A stretch of DNA of 53,390 nt from Lachnospiraceae bacterium (GCA_023664705.1 JAMPFE010000001.1:1-53390), one strand, 5' to 3'; shown: positions 44,783-52,449, counted from the first letter of the stretch. A program made the numbers and translations. The notes: generated by a model not told the origin, from the letters alone.

Positions 44783-44811
44783 ATCATATCACAAACGGAA
44801 GAAAATTGCAA
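44783..44811 (-). promoter_or_regulatory. Promoter of carB
   Basis: Minus strand: TTGCAA, 17 bp, TATGAT. No PyrR-type leader or attenuator is evident in the 70-nt leader. Confidence 0.65.
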
Positions 44812-44828
44812 TATATTCGGGGAAATTT

Positions 44829-44998
44829 TTACAGTTGAAAGTTGACAGTGTATAGTTGACAGTTAATGTACGGCCGCGGGCAGTCACATTTATAGCGCCT
44901 CGGCAAGCAAGCGCTTACCCGAGGCGCTACAAACGTAATAATCCGCATTACTTCCTTAACTGTCAACTGTACATTGTACACTGTCAACTGTACATTCG
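44829..44998. repeat. MITE-like inverted-repeat element
   Basis: Outer arms are built of repeated AGTTGACAGT/ACTGTCAACT units (44831-44869 and 44958-44998) around a central hairpin AGCGCCTCGG/CCGAGGCGCT (44893-44929). Such elements occur in many copies in some gut Firmicutes. The right arm overlaps the 3' end of the chemoreceptor gene and supplies its stop codon. Confidence 0.75.
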
Positions 44999-46648
44999 GT
45001 TCTTCTTGAGCTTAAACCTGCGTGTCTGTTCTCCGAGCAGCCGCGCCTGCGAAAACAGCTCCGCACTCACGGCGGCGGCCTCCTCGCTGCTTGCGGTGTT
45101 CGTCTGCGTCACGGCAGCTATCTGCCCGATGCCCTGATTTATCTGCGTGATAGCCTCCGCCTCGTCGCGAACCGCGTCCGCTATCATATTTATGTTGTTG
45201 TTGGAGCGCGTAACGAGCTCCATGGTCTTGCCGAGCGTCTCCGAAACGCCGCTCACAATGCTGCTTCCTCTGCCCGCCGCGCCGATACAGCTCTCGATGA
45301 GGTCCTTTGTGGCGTTGGAGGCCTTGTCGGTCTGCATTGCGAGGCTGCGCACCTCGTCGGCGACCACCGCGAAGCCCTTGCCCGCCGCGCCCGCTCTCGC
45401 CGCCTCGATAGCCGCGTTCAGCGCGAGTATGTTCGTCTGAAAAGCAATGTCCTCGATAGTCGCGATTATCTGCCCTATCTGCTCCGAGGAGCTGCTCACG
45501 TCGGACATCGCCGCCATCATCTGCTGCATCTGCTCGCTGCTGTGGGCTACCTGCTCTCCCGTAAGCCGCGCGTGCTCCTTTGCCTCGTCGGCAGTCTTTA
45601 CGTTCTCCTGCGCGCTCTTGTACAGCTCGTCAAGCGCCGCGTACAGCTCCTCGGTAGCGCTCGCCTGCTGAGTCGCGCCCTGCGCCACCTGCTGCGAGCT
45701 GTTCGAGAGCTGCTCGGCGTTCTCGGAGATCTTGTGCTCCGCGCCGGCTATCTTCCCGAGCGCCCCCGACATCGAATTTGTAAACGTCTCGATAGAGGTC
45801 TGTATAGTGCTGAAATCCCCCGCGTAGTGCGTGCCCGTACTCACCTCGAAGTTCCCCTTGGAGAGCTCCGCCATTACCTTGTTGATATCCGAAACGCAGC
45901 CGTATATCTGCGACGTGGAGTTTTTCAGAATGGAGATAAGGTCCCCCACCTCGTCGTTCGAGCGGTAGTCTATATCCAGCGAGAGCCGCCCGTTCTGCAG
46001 CACCTTAACGCTCTCCGTCACGTAAATAAGCGGATTGACCACCCTCCTGATGACGTACACGATAAGCGAAATAAGGCATACCATCGCCAGCGCAAGGCAC
46101 ACGACCGTCGTCACGTGCATAACGCTTATCGTTTTGTTTATCTGCTCCTCGCTCGCGCCGCTCAGATCCTCGCCGCGCTCGATGACCTTATCGAGCATCC
46201 CGACAAGCGTCGTAAGGTTCGCCTGTATCGTATGCTGAAAGTAGTCCTGCGCGCCCTCGGGGTCGCTCTCGTACATGGTCAGCACGTAGGACGCGGAGCT
46301 GTGCAGCTCCTTGTGCAGCTCCTCAAGCTCCCCGCGCAGGCGCAGTATCTCCGCGTCCTCCGTGCCCGCGTCGCCGTAGAGCCACTGCCCGAGCACGCAG
46401 GTCGTTGGATTTATGCTCCCCGTGAACTCCGTATCCTCGTACAGCGCTCCGCTGAGGTTCGCCGCCCACTTGTAGTGCGCCGATTCGGCGGTAAGGGCGC
46501 GGTCGAGCAGGGCGCTCGTCTGCGAGGACTCCGCCTGCTGCTTTTCAATGTGCAGGATATTCGCCGTCGTCATAAAACTGAACAGCAGCGTAGAAACGAA
46601 CGCAGCTATAACGCGCGCTCCGACATTGACCTTAATGCTTTTGCTCAT
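44984..46648 (-). CDS. Methyl-accepting chemotaxis protein with CZB-like sensor region
   Basis: A 554-residue receptor: helix at about 10-30, extracellular helical domain (about 45-165) with HYKWAANL...CVLGQWLYG...H, a pattern like the zinc-binding CZB domain, second helix near 175-195, HAMP domain, and a signalling domain whose tip reads IEDIAFQTNILALNAAIEAARAGAAGKGFAVVADEVR. The last residues (NRMYS) and stop come from a repeat element, so the natural end may have been replaced. A terminator hairpin lies in its leader. Confidence 0.93.
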   Translation of the reverse strand: MSKSIKVNVGARVIAAFVSTLLFSFMTTANILHIEKQQAESSQTSALLDRALTAESAHYKWAANLSGALYEDTEFTGSINPTTCVLGQWLYGDAGTEDAEILRLRGELEELHKELHSSASYVLTMYESDPEGAQDYFQHTIQANLTTLVGMLDKVIERGEDLSGASEEQINKTISVMHVTTVVCLALAMVCLISLIVYVIRRVVNPLIYVTESVKVLQNGRLSLDIDYRSNDEVGDLISILKNSTSQIYGCVSDINKVMAELSKGNFEVSTGTHYAGDFSTIQTSIETFTNSMSGALGKIAGAEHKISENAEQLSNSSQQVAQGATQQASATEELYAALDELYKSAQENVKTADEAKEHARLTGEQVAHSSEQMQQMMAAMSDVSSSSEQIGQIIATIEDIAFQTNILALNAAIEAARAGAAGKGFAVVADEVRSLAMQTDKASNATKDLIESCIGAAGRGSSIVSGVSETLGKTMELVTRSNNNINMIADAVRDEAEAITQINQGIGQIAAVTQTNTASSEEAAAVSAELFSQARLLGEQTRRFKLKKNRMYS

Positions 46649-46670
46649 AATGCTTCCTTTCTTAACTTAC

Positions 46671-46707
46671 AAAAAGGCGCACGACATCGGAAATGGTGTC
46701 GTGCGCC
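46671..46707 (-). promoter_or_regulatory. Terminator hairpin in the leader of the chemoreceptor gene (possible attenuator)
   Basis: On the minus strand GGCGCACGACA pairs with TGTCGTGCGCC, followed by TTTTTG, about 50 nt downstream of the transcript start and only 23 bp before ATG 46648. Upstream leader pieces offer alternative pairings: GTAATAA/TTATTAC, and CGCC with the GGCG of the terminator arm. It could be a plain terminator of the upstream operon, but that operon ends earlier, at 46824, and a perfect promoter lies between. Confidence 0.6.
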
Positions 46708-46757
46708 GAATGAGGCGATTACTTGCTGTAATAATCGTCACCGAGGTTATTACACTA

Positions 46758-46786
46758 ATTATACATTATATGAGCAAAAATGTCAA
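46758..46786 (-). promoter_or_regulatory. Promoter of the chemoreceptor gene
   Basis: Minus strand: TTGACA, 17 bp, TATAAT, perfect consensus, about 100 bp before the start codon. Confidence 0.88.
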
Positions 46787-46823
46787 TAGCTGTTTTGCGA
46801 TTTGTAAAAATTTTTCAAAAAAG

Positions 46824-47291
46824 TCACTCGTTGTAATCGACCTTGATGTCGAGCGCGTTCTCAAGCTCCGCGAGGACCTGCTTAACCTCGTCGTATGTCG
46901 CCTTTATCGCCGTGGAGTGGTCGAGCTCATATTCCTTTTTCGTGCCGAGCGCGGTTATCTTCTCCTTGAGAGCGTCGGCGCTTTCGCACTTCTCCCCGTC
47001 AAGGAAAATATCCGTCCCGTCAATGCGAATGACCGCAACGCCCGATTGAGAGCTTTCGGGCTCGGAAACACTGTCGCTCGCGGACGAGCTTCCTTGGCTG
47101 TCGCCGCTGCTCCCGTTCCCTCCGAGACCGAGACCGCTCCCGCCGAACGGCTTGAACACAAGCAGCACGACGATAATTATCAACAGCAGCAAAATCAAAA
47201 ACAATATAACGGGAGCCCGCCTCCTGCGGCGCTTGGGCTTTTCCTCCCGTGGAGGATTTTTTTCGGGCATCTCCTTGTCTTTACGCGGCAT
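46824..47291 (-). CDS. ExbD-like periplasmic-domain protein with one membrane helix
   Basis: A 155-residue protein: basic N-terminus (KPKRRRRRA), one membrane helix (about 24-46), Gly/Ser-rich linker, then a domain (VAVIRIDGTDIFLDGEKCESADALKEKI ... VKQVLAELENALDIKV) that follows the C-terminal ExbD/TolR fold. It lacks the helix aspartate of real ExbD proteins. ATG 47291 follows GAAAGGAAG; the longer open frame to 47615 runs through the neighbour. It probably works with the two upstream motor genes. Confidence 0.7.
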   Translation of the reverse strand: MPRKDKEMPEKNPPREEKPKRRRRRAPVILFLILLLLIIIVVLLVFKPFGGSGLGLGGNGSSGDSQGSSSASDSVSEPESSQSGVAVIRIDGTDIFLDGEKCESADALKEKITALGTKKEYELDHSTAIKATYDEVKQVLAELENALDIKVDYNE

Positions 47292-47317
47292 AACAATACT
47301 TCCTTTCAAATTCAAAT

Positions 47318-47980
47318 TTATTGACCGTTCAGCGGATTTAAGCGATAGCGCACGTTGCCGCTGTTCGCCTTGTGCTCCAGCTCGTTCAGCGCGCGGTCGA
47401 CGGCGGCGTAGTCGTCCTGATATACGGTGCGCGTGTCGTAGGAGAACACCATATACGCGATAGTAGAGCCGCTTTCGTCGTTCGCCGCCCGCGAGGTGTA
47501 TTCCGACAGGAACACCCGCATACGGTTTATCGCCTCCGTCAACTCGTCGCTGCTGTGTATCTCGCAGACGGTCTGCGTCGCGCCGATATCCGCGGAATTG
47601 CTGAACGAAAGGCACCGCACCGTATCGGAATACTTATTCTCCAGCCCTATATACAGCACTATGACAATATCGTCCATGTACTTGTACGCGTCCAGTCTGC
47701 TTTCGGCAGCCTGCAGCTTCTCGCGCAGCTCCTCGGCATTCCCCTCGTCAAGCTTCCCGAGAGCCTCCGCGAGCTCCGCGGAGAGACTGTCCGCGGTATC
47801 CCGAAGCTCCCCGAGAGCGGCGTCCGTTTCGGCGAGCTCGGTCTGCGCCGCGTCGAGAGCGCCCTGCTTTTCGGAGATGAGCTTGCCGTTCTCCGCCATG
47901 ACCATAAAAATCATTATCATAATAACGTCCAGCAGCGACGTCAGCTCAATGATAATATCGCGTTTTCGCCTATGTCTCAT
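47318..47980 (-). CDS. ExbD-like motor subunit with coiled coil
   Basis: A 220-residue protein. RHRRKRDIIIELTSLLDVIMIMIFMVMAENG is an ExbD/TolR-type N-terminus with the membrane aspartate expected to carry protons. A coiled coil follows (about 35-90) and then a domain I do not recognise. AGAGGG lies before ATG 47980. The start region is homologous to the ends of the repeat units to its right: its RBS and first codons overlap what was the exbB 3' end before the duplications. Confidence 0.75.
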   Translation of the reverse strand: MRHRRKRDIIIELTSLLDVIMIMIFMVMAENGKLISEKQGALDAAQTELAETDAALGELRDTADSLSAELAEALGKLDEGNAEELREKLQAAESRLDAYKYMDDIVIVLYIGLENKYSDTVRCLSFSNSADIGATQTVCEIHSSDELTEAINRMRVFLSEYTSRAANDESGSTIAYMVFSYDTRTVYQDDYAAVDRALNELEHKANSGNVRYRLNPLNGQ

Positions 47981-48024
47981 CGGCACCCTCTTTTCCTTAT
48001 TGTGCTTGCCAACGCGGCGCTCCG

Positions 48025-48250
48025 TCGGCAACGCATTTCCAACCGCCGTCACGACCGCAAAAACACCCGACAGCTCGTCAACTCTCCGCGCCCAAGCAAG
48101 AACACCCCACCTCTCGGCAACGCATTTCCAACCGCCGTCACGACCGCAAAAGCGCTCGTCAACTCGTCAGCCCTCCGCTCCCAATCAAGAACGCCCCGCT
48201 CCTCGGCAGCACATTCCCAACCACCACAACCACCGGCAAGTTCGTCTCAA
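48025..48250. repeat. 89-bp tandem repeat at the exbD-like end of the array
   Basis: TCGGCA-led units start at 48025, 48114 and 48203. The first two are nearly identical (GCATTTCCAACCGCCGTC, ACGACCGCAAAA); the third runs into the larger 208-215 bp units. Confidence 0.85.
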
Positions 48251-48268
48251 TAATTATAGCATTTTCGC

Positions 48269-48406
48269 CTATATCTCTTCGGGCACCCTCTTTTCCTTGT
48301 CGTGCTCGTGAACGAGGTAATCCGCCTCGTCGAGCGCCCTGTCGAGACGCGCGGTTATGAAGCTGTCGGCTATCTTGAAGCCTATCGCGCAGACCAACCC
48401 CCAAAC
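48269..48406 (-). pseudogene. exbB-like 3' fragment, copy 1
   Basis: Repeats the last 45 or so codons of the ExbB-like gene at 48905-49399, ending VHEHDKEKRVPEEI and stop. No start codon or ribosome site belongs to it. It pairs with copy 3, sharing the same base changes, in a higher-order repeat of 426 bp. Confidence 0.88.
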
Positions 48407-48478
48407 GTCGTCGGCAGCGCATTTCCAACCCCCACAACCAACGGCAAGTTCGCCTAAATGATTATATCGCGATTTCGC

Positions 48479-48617
48479 CTATATCTCTTCGGGCACCCTC
48501 TTTTCCTTGTCATGCTCGTGAACTAGATAATCCGCCTCGTCGAGAGCCCTGTCGAGACGCGCGGTTATAAAGCTGTCGGCTATCTTGAAGCCTATCGCGC
48601 ACACCAACCCCTGGAAC
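48479..48617 (-). pseudogene. exbB-like 3' fragment, copy 2
   Basis: A second copy of the gene end, almost identical to the true gene over 48905-49040. An open frame extends upstream to 48676 through duplicated exbD-like sequence, so a 65-residue peptide could be made, but there is no good ribosome site. Confidence 0.88.
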
Positions 48618-48694
48618 GTCGTCGGCAACGCATTCCCCAACCCCCACCATGACCATAAACGACAAGTTCGCCTCAATAATTATAGCGCTTTCGC

Positions 48695-48832
48695 CTATAT
48701 CTCTTCGGGCACCCTCTTTTCCTTATCGTGCTCGTGAACAAGGTAATCCGCCTCGTCGAGCGCCCTGTCGAGACGCGCGGTTATGAAGCTGTCGGCTATC
48801 TTGAAGCCTATCGCGCAGACCAACCCCCAAAC
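48695..48832 (-). pseudogene. exbB-like 3' fragment, copy 3
   Basis: Third copy of the gene end, at 426 bp from copy 1 and matching it more closely than copy 2. Confidence 0.88.
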
Positions 48833-48904
48833 GTCGTCGGCAGCGCATTTCCAACCCCCACAACCAACGGCAAGTTCGCCTAAATGATTATATCGCGATT
48901 TCGC

Positions 48905-49399
48905 CTATATCTCTTCGGGCACCCTCTTTTCCTTGTCATGCTCGTGAACTAGATAATCCGCCTCGTCGAGAGCCCTGTCGAGACGCGCGGTTATAAAGCT
49001 GTCGGCTATCTTGAAGCCTATTGCGCAGACCAACCCCCAAAACGTCGTCGAAAGCGCGGACATAAAGTTCTCCGAGAGGTCGTCCGCGCCCGAAAGCCGC
49101 ATAAGCGAGGTGACCGTGCCGAGGATACCGAGCAGCGGAAACACCGCCGTAAGATTCGTAAACAGCGCGTAAGCTCCCGTGGCTCTCCCCGAACATTCGG
49201 CAAGCTCGCTGCTTTCGCTGTCGGTCAGCGCGAGCCGCGCCGTTACCCCGTTGCGGCGGTCGATTTTGGGACGCACCGTGTTTTCGAGCCTCGAGATATT
49301 TTTCCGAACCGCAAGGAACACCAGCACGTTGACGACACAGGCGATCAATATCACAAACGATATGAGGTCGGGCTTGAAAACGGCTTTCAGAAACTCCAT
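48905..49399 (-). CDS. MotA/TolQ/ExbB-family proton-channel protein
   Basis: A 164-residue protein with three membrane helices: about 11-31, 84-108 (FTNLTAVFPLLGILGTVTSLM) and 120-145 (STTFWGLVCAIGFKIADSFI), the usual family layout. With an ExbD-like partner it should form a proton-driven rotary complex. ATG 49399 follows GGAGGGGAG; the longer frame to 49462 would include the promoter. About 920 bp of tandem repeats derived from its own 3' end now separate it from the ExbD-like gene. Confidence 0.85.
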   Translation of the reverse strand: MEFLKAVFKPDLISFVILIACVVNVLVFLAVRKNISRLENTVRPKIDRRNGVTARLALTDSESSELAECSGRATGAYALFTNLTAVFPLLGILGTVTSLMRLSGADDLSENFMSALSTTFWGLVCAIGFKIADSFITARLDRALDEADYLVHEHDKEKRVPEEI

Positions 49400-49430
49400 G
49401 GGCGCTCCCCTCCAAAGTATACTTTCTCCT

Positions 49431-49459
49431 ATTATACAACATTTTCCAGTGTTTGTCAA
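49431..49459 (-). promoter_or_regulatory. Promoter of the ExbB/ExbD-like operon
   Basis: Minus strand: TTGACA, 17 bp, TATAAT, perfect consensus. Confidence 0.88.
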
Positions 49460-49491
49460 CACGAAAACGCTTTAAATGCGTTTTTTTGTCG

Positions 49492-49520
49492 TTGCACCGA
49501 TTGGAAAAATATGGTAAAAT
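49492..49520 (+). promoter_or_regulatory. Promoter of the small membrane-protein gene
   Basis: TTGCAC (49492-49497), 17 bp, TAAAAT (49515-49520); divergent from the motor operon. Confidence 0.7.
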
Positions 49521-49549
49521 ATTATCATATCATTCAAAGGGGGAGCTAT

Positions 49550-49948
49550 ATGGAAAATATTGTATTCGACGGCTTTTGTAAGCGCACCGCGGCAGCGATA
49601 GCGGTTTTCGGGGCGGCGTTGGTCGGCATATCTCTCGCGGACGGCTCGGCATTGCCGTTTGCGGCGCGGTGCTTCGGCGTTTTCGGGTGGGGAGTGTGCG
49701 CATGCGCTGTGCTGACGCTGTATTTCGACATGCTGGGCTACGCTCTTTCGGCAGCTTTCGGCAGCGCCCGAAAAATATTGTGTGCGGCTGACGCGGCGGC
49801 GTGGCTGCTGAAGCTGTTGTTCGTGCTGGCGCCGTTTTCGCCGATCGACGCGGACGAGCTGTTCGTGAGGTTCGCGGCGCTGGCGGCAGACGCGCTGCTC
49901 TCGCGGGCGCATTTGTTGTATACGTTGAAAAAACTCAACAATCGTTAA
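49550..49948 (+). CDS. Small multi-pass membrane protein, unknown
   Basis: A 132-residue protein with about four hydrophobic segments (15-35, 42-65, 82-100, 103-122). AAAGGGGGAG precedes ATG 49550, preferred over the upstream open frame. No family recognised. It is divergent from the motor operon. Confidence 0.68.
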   Translation: MENIVFDGFCKRTAAAIAVFGAALVGISLADGSALPFAARCFGVFGWGVCACAVLTLYFDMLGYALSAAFGSARKILCAADAAAWLLKLLFVLAPFSPIDADELFVRFAALAADALLSRAHLLYTLKKLNNR

Positions 49949-50017
49949 CATTTTCGGAAATATGCTGTAATAAACTCAGTATTTATCGCAGCAAGCTGCC
50001 GACAAAAAACCGGGATT

Positions 50018-50243
50018 CCAAAGGGGCTGGCCCCTTTGGCGGGATGCAAGGGCGGAGCCCTTGCCGGGTTCGGGCGGAGCCCGGAACGCCGCGAAGCGGC
50101 AAAAGAAAAAAGCGCAAAGGGGTCTCGGGGAAAACAAGAGTTTTCCCCGAGCGAGGTGCGGAGCAGAGCTCCGCGTCGGCGATTTTGCCAACAGGCAAAA
50201 TTGCCGACTATTGAGAAAATCTGCCGGGGGCAGATTTTCTCAA
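50018..50243. repeat. Chain of eight hairpins
   Basis: Consecutive near-perfect palindromes: 50018-50039 (CCAAAGGGGC arms), 50046-50064, about 50069-50085, 50088-50100 (GCCGC-GAA-GCGGC), 50124-50151 (CTCGGGGAAAAC), 50158-50174, 50176-50207 (TCGGCGATTTTGCC) and 50211-50243 (TTGAGAAAATCTGCC). Several loops are GGA or GAA. Open frames on both strands are a by-product. It looks like an intergenic repeat family or a structured RNA. Confidence 0.85.
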
Positions 50244-50274
50244 CTGCGCCCCGCAGCTCCAACAATTTATCATA

Positions 50275-50500
50275 TCACACTCAAAACTGCAAAAAACTGC
50301 AAATTTATTCGGAACAAATTAGTTAGCATTACAATTTCCAAATTTTAACTCGAATTTACAGTAATTCCAAATATTTACAGCACAAAACTGCAATTATCTG
50401 CAACTAACTGCAAATCGACTGCAAATCCCTGCACGCCAACTGCAAAAGACTGCAAAATAATACACAAATTCCGATGATTAGTTACCAAAACCAAAAATTT
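50275..50500. repeat. Helically phased TGCA array, copy 2
   Basis: TGCA at 50288 and 50298, then at 50389, 50399, 50409, 50420, 50430, 50441 and 50451: steps of 10 or 11 bp. The lead-in TTTCCAAATTTT and AAATATTTACAGCACAAAA matches copy 1 at 29066-29101; the end TTAGTTACCAAAA matches GGTTATCAAA there. Confidence 0.87.
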
Positions 50501-50576
50501 TTGCAAGTTCCCAGTCAAAAACTTGCAAAAACACTCCCAAAAGCGAGACCGAAACCGCCGTAACGGTACATCGGTA

Positions 50577-50605
50577 TTGACTTTTCGTGTCGAGCGGTGT
50601 ATAAT
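50577..50605 (+). promoter_or_regulatory. Leader module 1 promoter (HIT gene)
   Basis: TTGACT, 17 bp, TATAAT. The downstream leader keeps TTTAATATGCGGGT and TTCGGGCTGTGATACTA but lacks the tRNA D-arm part found in modules 4 and 5. Confidence 0.85.
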
Positions 50606-50689
50606 TACTTATGTAAAGCCGCTCGGAAAGCGTTTTAATATGCGGGTTCGGGCTGTGATACTAAAGTGAATTACAGGGAGGATTTGTGT

Positions 50690-51148
50690 ATGTGTTTGAT
50701 TTGTGAGCGTATCGAAATGATTAAAAACGGGACAAACCCATACTTTGTCAAGGAGCTTGAAACAGGATACGTTGTGCTCGGAGATCATCAGCACTTTAAA
50801 GGGTATACTCTTTTTCTCTGCAAGCGTCACGAAACCGAATTGTTTTATCTCGACAAGGAATTTGCCGCGAAATTCGCCGAGGAGATGATTTTTGTCGCAA
50901 AGGCGGTAAAGAGCGCTTTCGGCGCGGAGAAAATCAATTATGAATGTCTCGGGCAGGGCGACGCTCATCTTCACTGGCATCTGTTTCCCAGAAGAAGCGG
51001 AGACATCGGGGGTTATGGGAATAACGGCGTCGGTCCTGTGTGGTGGCTGCCTATGGACAAAATGTACAACGACGATAACCGACCCTCGGAAAGCGAGCTT
51101 GCTCAGCTGAAAACAAGGCTTCTTGCGGAATTGGAAACGCAGGATTGA
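50690..51148 (+). CDS. HIT-family nucleotide hydrolase/transferase
   Basis: A 152-residue protein with the histidine triad HLHWHLFPRR (about 100-110) and an N-terminal CLIC pair. HIT proteins cleave nucleoside phosphate esters. ATG 50690 follows GGGAGG. Its last codons (GCGGAATTGGAAACGCAGGA) coincide with the repeat-type sequence seen again in the HAD leader. The gene is AT-richer than the window's core genes. Confidence 0.88.
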   Translation: MCLICERIEMIKNGTNPYFVKELETGYVVLGDHQHFKGYTLFLCKRHETELFYLDKEFAAKFAEEMIFVAKAVKSAFGAEKINYECLGQGDAHLHWHLFPRRSGDIGGYGNNGVGPVWWLPMDKMYNDDNRPSESELAQLKTRLLAELETQD

Positions 51149-51199
51149 GAGCGGCGTTACCGCAATAGAGACTTTTGCGGCTCGCGCCGAAAAACGGTA

Positions 51200-51228
51200 T
51201 TGACTTTTCGGTTTTGTTGTGGTATAAT
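51200..51228 (+). promoter_or_regulatory. Leader module 2 promoter (first cassette GNAT)
   Basis: TTGACT, 17 bp, TATAAT, then TTTAATATGCGGGTATG and a GTGGAGG ribosome site directly before the gene. Confidence 0.85.
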
Positions 51229-51291
51229 TATTTTGTAAAATCGATTGGAAAGCGGTTGATAATTTAATATGCGGGTATGTGGAGGTATATC

Positions 51292-51729
51292 ATGAATATC
51301 AGGATATATGATGAACAATATAGAGACGATTTGATTTTTATGGTTCTGCAAGCAAAAGATGCGCTCGGCAGAAAACCGAGCCTCAACGAAGACCTGCTTG
51401 ATATAAATACCCATTACATTGATGGCGGTGATTGTTTCTGGTTGGCGATAGATGACAACGACAGAGTAATTGGCTGCATAGGATTTTCGAGGGGTGAGGG
51501 TACTTCGGAAGCATTCCTCCATAGATTGTATGTGAAGTATTCCGAAAAACGCAAAGGGATTGGAACAAGCCTCCTGCGTGTGGCTGAAGCTTCCATGAGG
51601 GAAAAAGGAATATCCATTGCCAAAGTTCATCTTGGTGCGCCGAAAGAACAGTGGTTTGAGTCTTACGAGTTTTATCTCAAGAATGGCTATAAAGAATATG
51701 AGCCAAGATACATGATGAAAGCACTATAA
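51292..51729 (+). CDS. GNAT-family N-acetyltransferase (cassette array)
   Basis: A 145-residue protein with the acetyl-CoA site LYVKYSEKRKGIGTSLLRVAE and end FYLKNGYKEYEPRYMMKAL. ATG 51292 follows GGAGG. Base composition is clearly AT-richer than the left part of the window, in keeping with transfer. Substrate unknown. Confidence 0.88.
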   Translation: MNIRIYDEQYRDDLIFMVLQAKDALGRKPSLNEDLLDINTHYIDGGDCFWLAIDDNDRVIGCIGFSRGEGTSEAFLHRLYVKYSEKRKGIGTSLLRVAEASMREKGISIAKVHLGAPKEQWFESYEFYLKNGYKEYEPRYMMKAL

Positions 51730-51753
51730 ATTCAAATTTATCGAGCGGATAAA

Positions 51754-51820
51754 TAAACAATTTAATATGCGGGTATGGCGGAATTGGAAATGCAGGATTG
51801 AGGGCGGCGTTACTGCAGGG
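51754..51820 (+). promoter_or_regulatory. Leader module 3, chimeric, without its own -35/-10
   Basis: TTTAATATGCGGGTATGGCGGAATTGG is the tRNA-Leu-type leader. After it the sequence becomes AAATGCAGGATTGAGGGCGG..., which matches the end of the HIT gene and its 3' flank (51128-51166). No TTGACT promoter precedes it, so the HAD gene probably depends on read-through. Confidence 0.75.
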
Positions 51821-51831
51821 GTGAGGTGCTT

Positions 51832-52449
51832 ATGATAAAAGGCGCGGAATGGCTGTTTTTTGATGTCGGCTGGACGCTTGTCAACGAGGACGCTGCATTT
51901 AAAGACCGAATAAGAAAAATAGCCGAGGCGGCAAATGACGCATATGACGACGTTTACGAGACCGCTCTTGATTTTTACAAGCAAAATAAAAAGGGCGACC
52001 GCGAAGCCGCGAAATTGCTGGGGGTGAGCCTGCCGCTCTGGCAAAAAGAGTATGAAACGCCTTATGAAAACGCCGCTCAATGCCTTGAATTTTTCAGCCG
52101 CAAATACAAAATCGGAGTTATTGCAAATCAATCCCTCGGAACGGAGCGGCGTTTGGAGAATTACGGTCTGCTGCAATATATCGATCTGATCGCCGCTTCC
52201 GCGGAGGAAGGCGTTGAAAAGCCCGATAAAAGGATTTTTGAGATCGCTTTGAACAGAAGCGGCTGCAAAGCACGCGACGCGGTTATGATCGGAGACAGGA
52301 TCGATAACGATATCGTGCCCGCAAATTCGCTGGGGATGCACACGGTTTGGGTGAGACAAAGCGTGTGGCGGTATTGGAGCATAAAAAATAAAATTGAAAT
52401 GCCCGAATATACGACAGACAGCCTTGACGGACTTTATGGGGTCTTATAA
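51832..52449 (+). CDS. HAD-superfamily hydrolase (cassette array)
   Basis: A 205-residue phosphatase. Motif I is FFDVGWTLVNED, where the second aspartate of DxD is replaced (DVGWT), then VIANQS, lysine in GVEKPDKRIF and GDRIDNDIVPA. The changed motif I is known in some HAD subgroups. ATG 51832 follows GGGGTGAGG. It lies in the AT-richer cassette row. Confidence 0.85.
   Translation: MIKGAEWLFFDVGWTLVNEDAAFKDRIRKIAEAANDAYDDVYETALDFYKQNKKGDREAAKLLGVSLPLWQKEYETPYENAAQCLEFFSRKYKIGVIANQSLGTERRLENYGLLQYIDLIAASAEEGVEKPDKRIFEIALNRSGCKARDAVMIGDRIDNDIVPANSLGMHTVWVRQSVWRYWSIKNKIEMPEYTTDSLDGLYGVL

Noticed and set aside
50036..50348. Small open frames in both strands over the hairpin chain
   Set aside because: Palindromic, composition-driven sequence without ribosome sites; no protein character.
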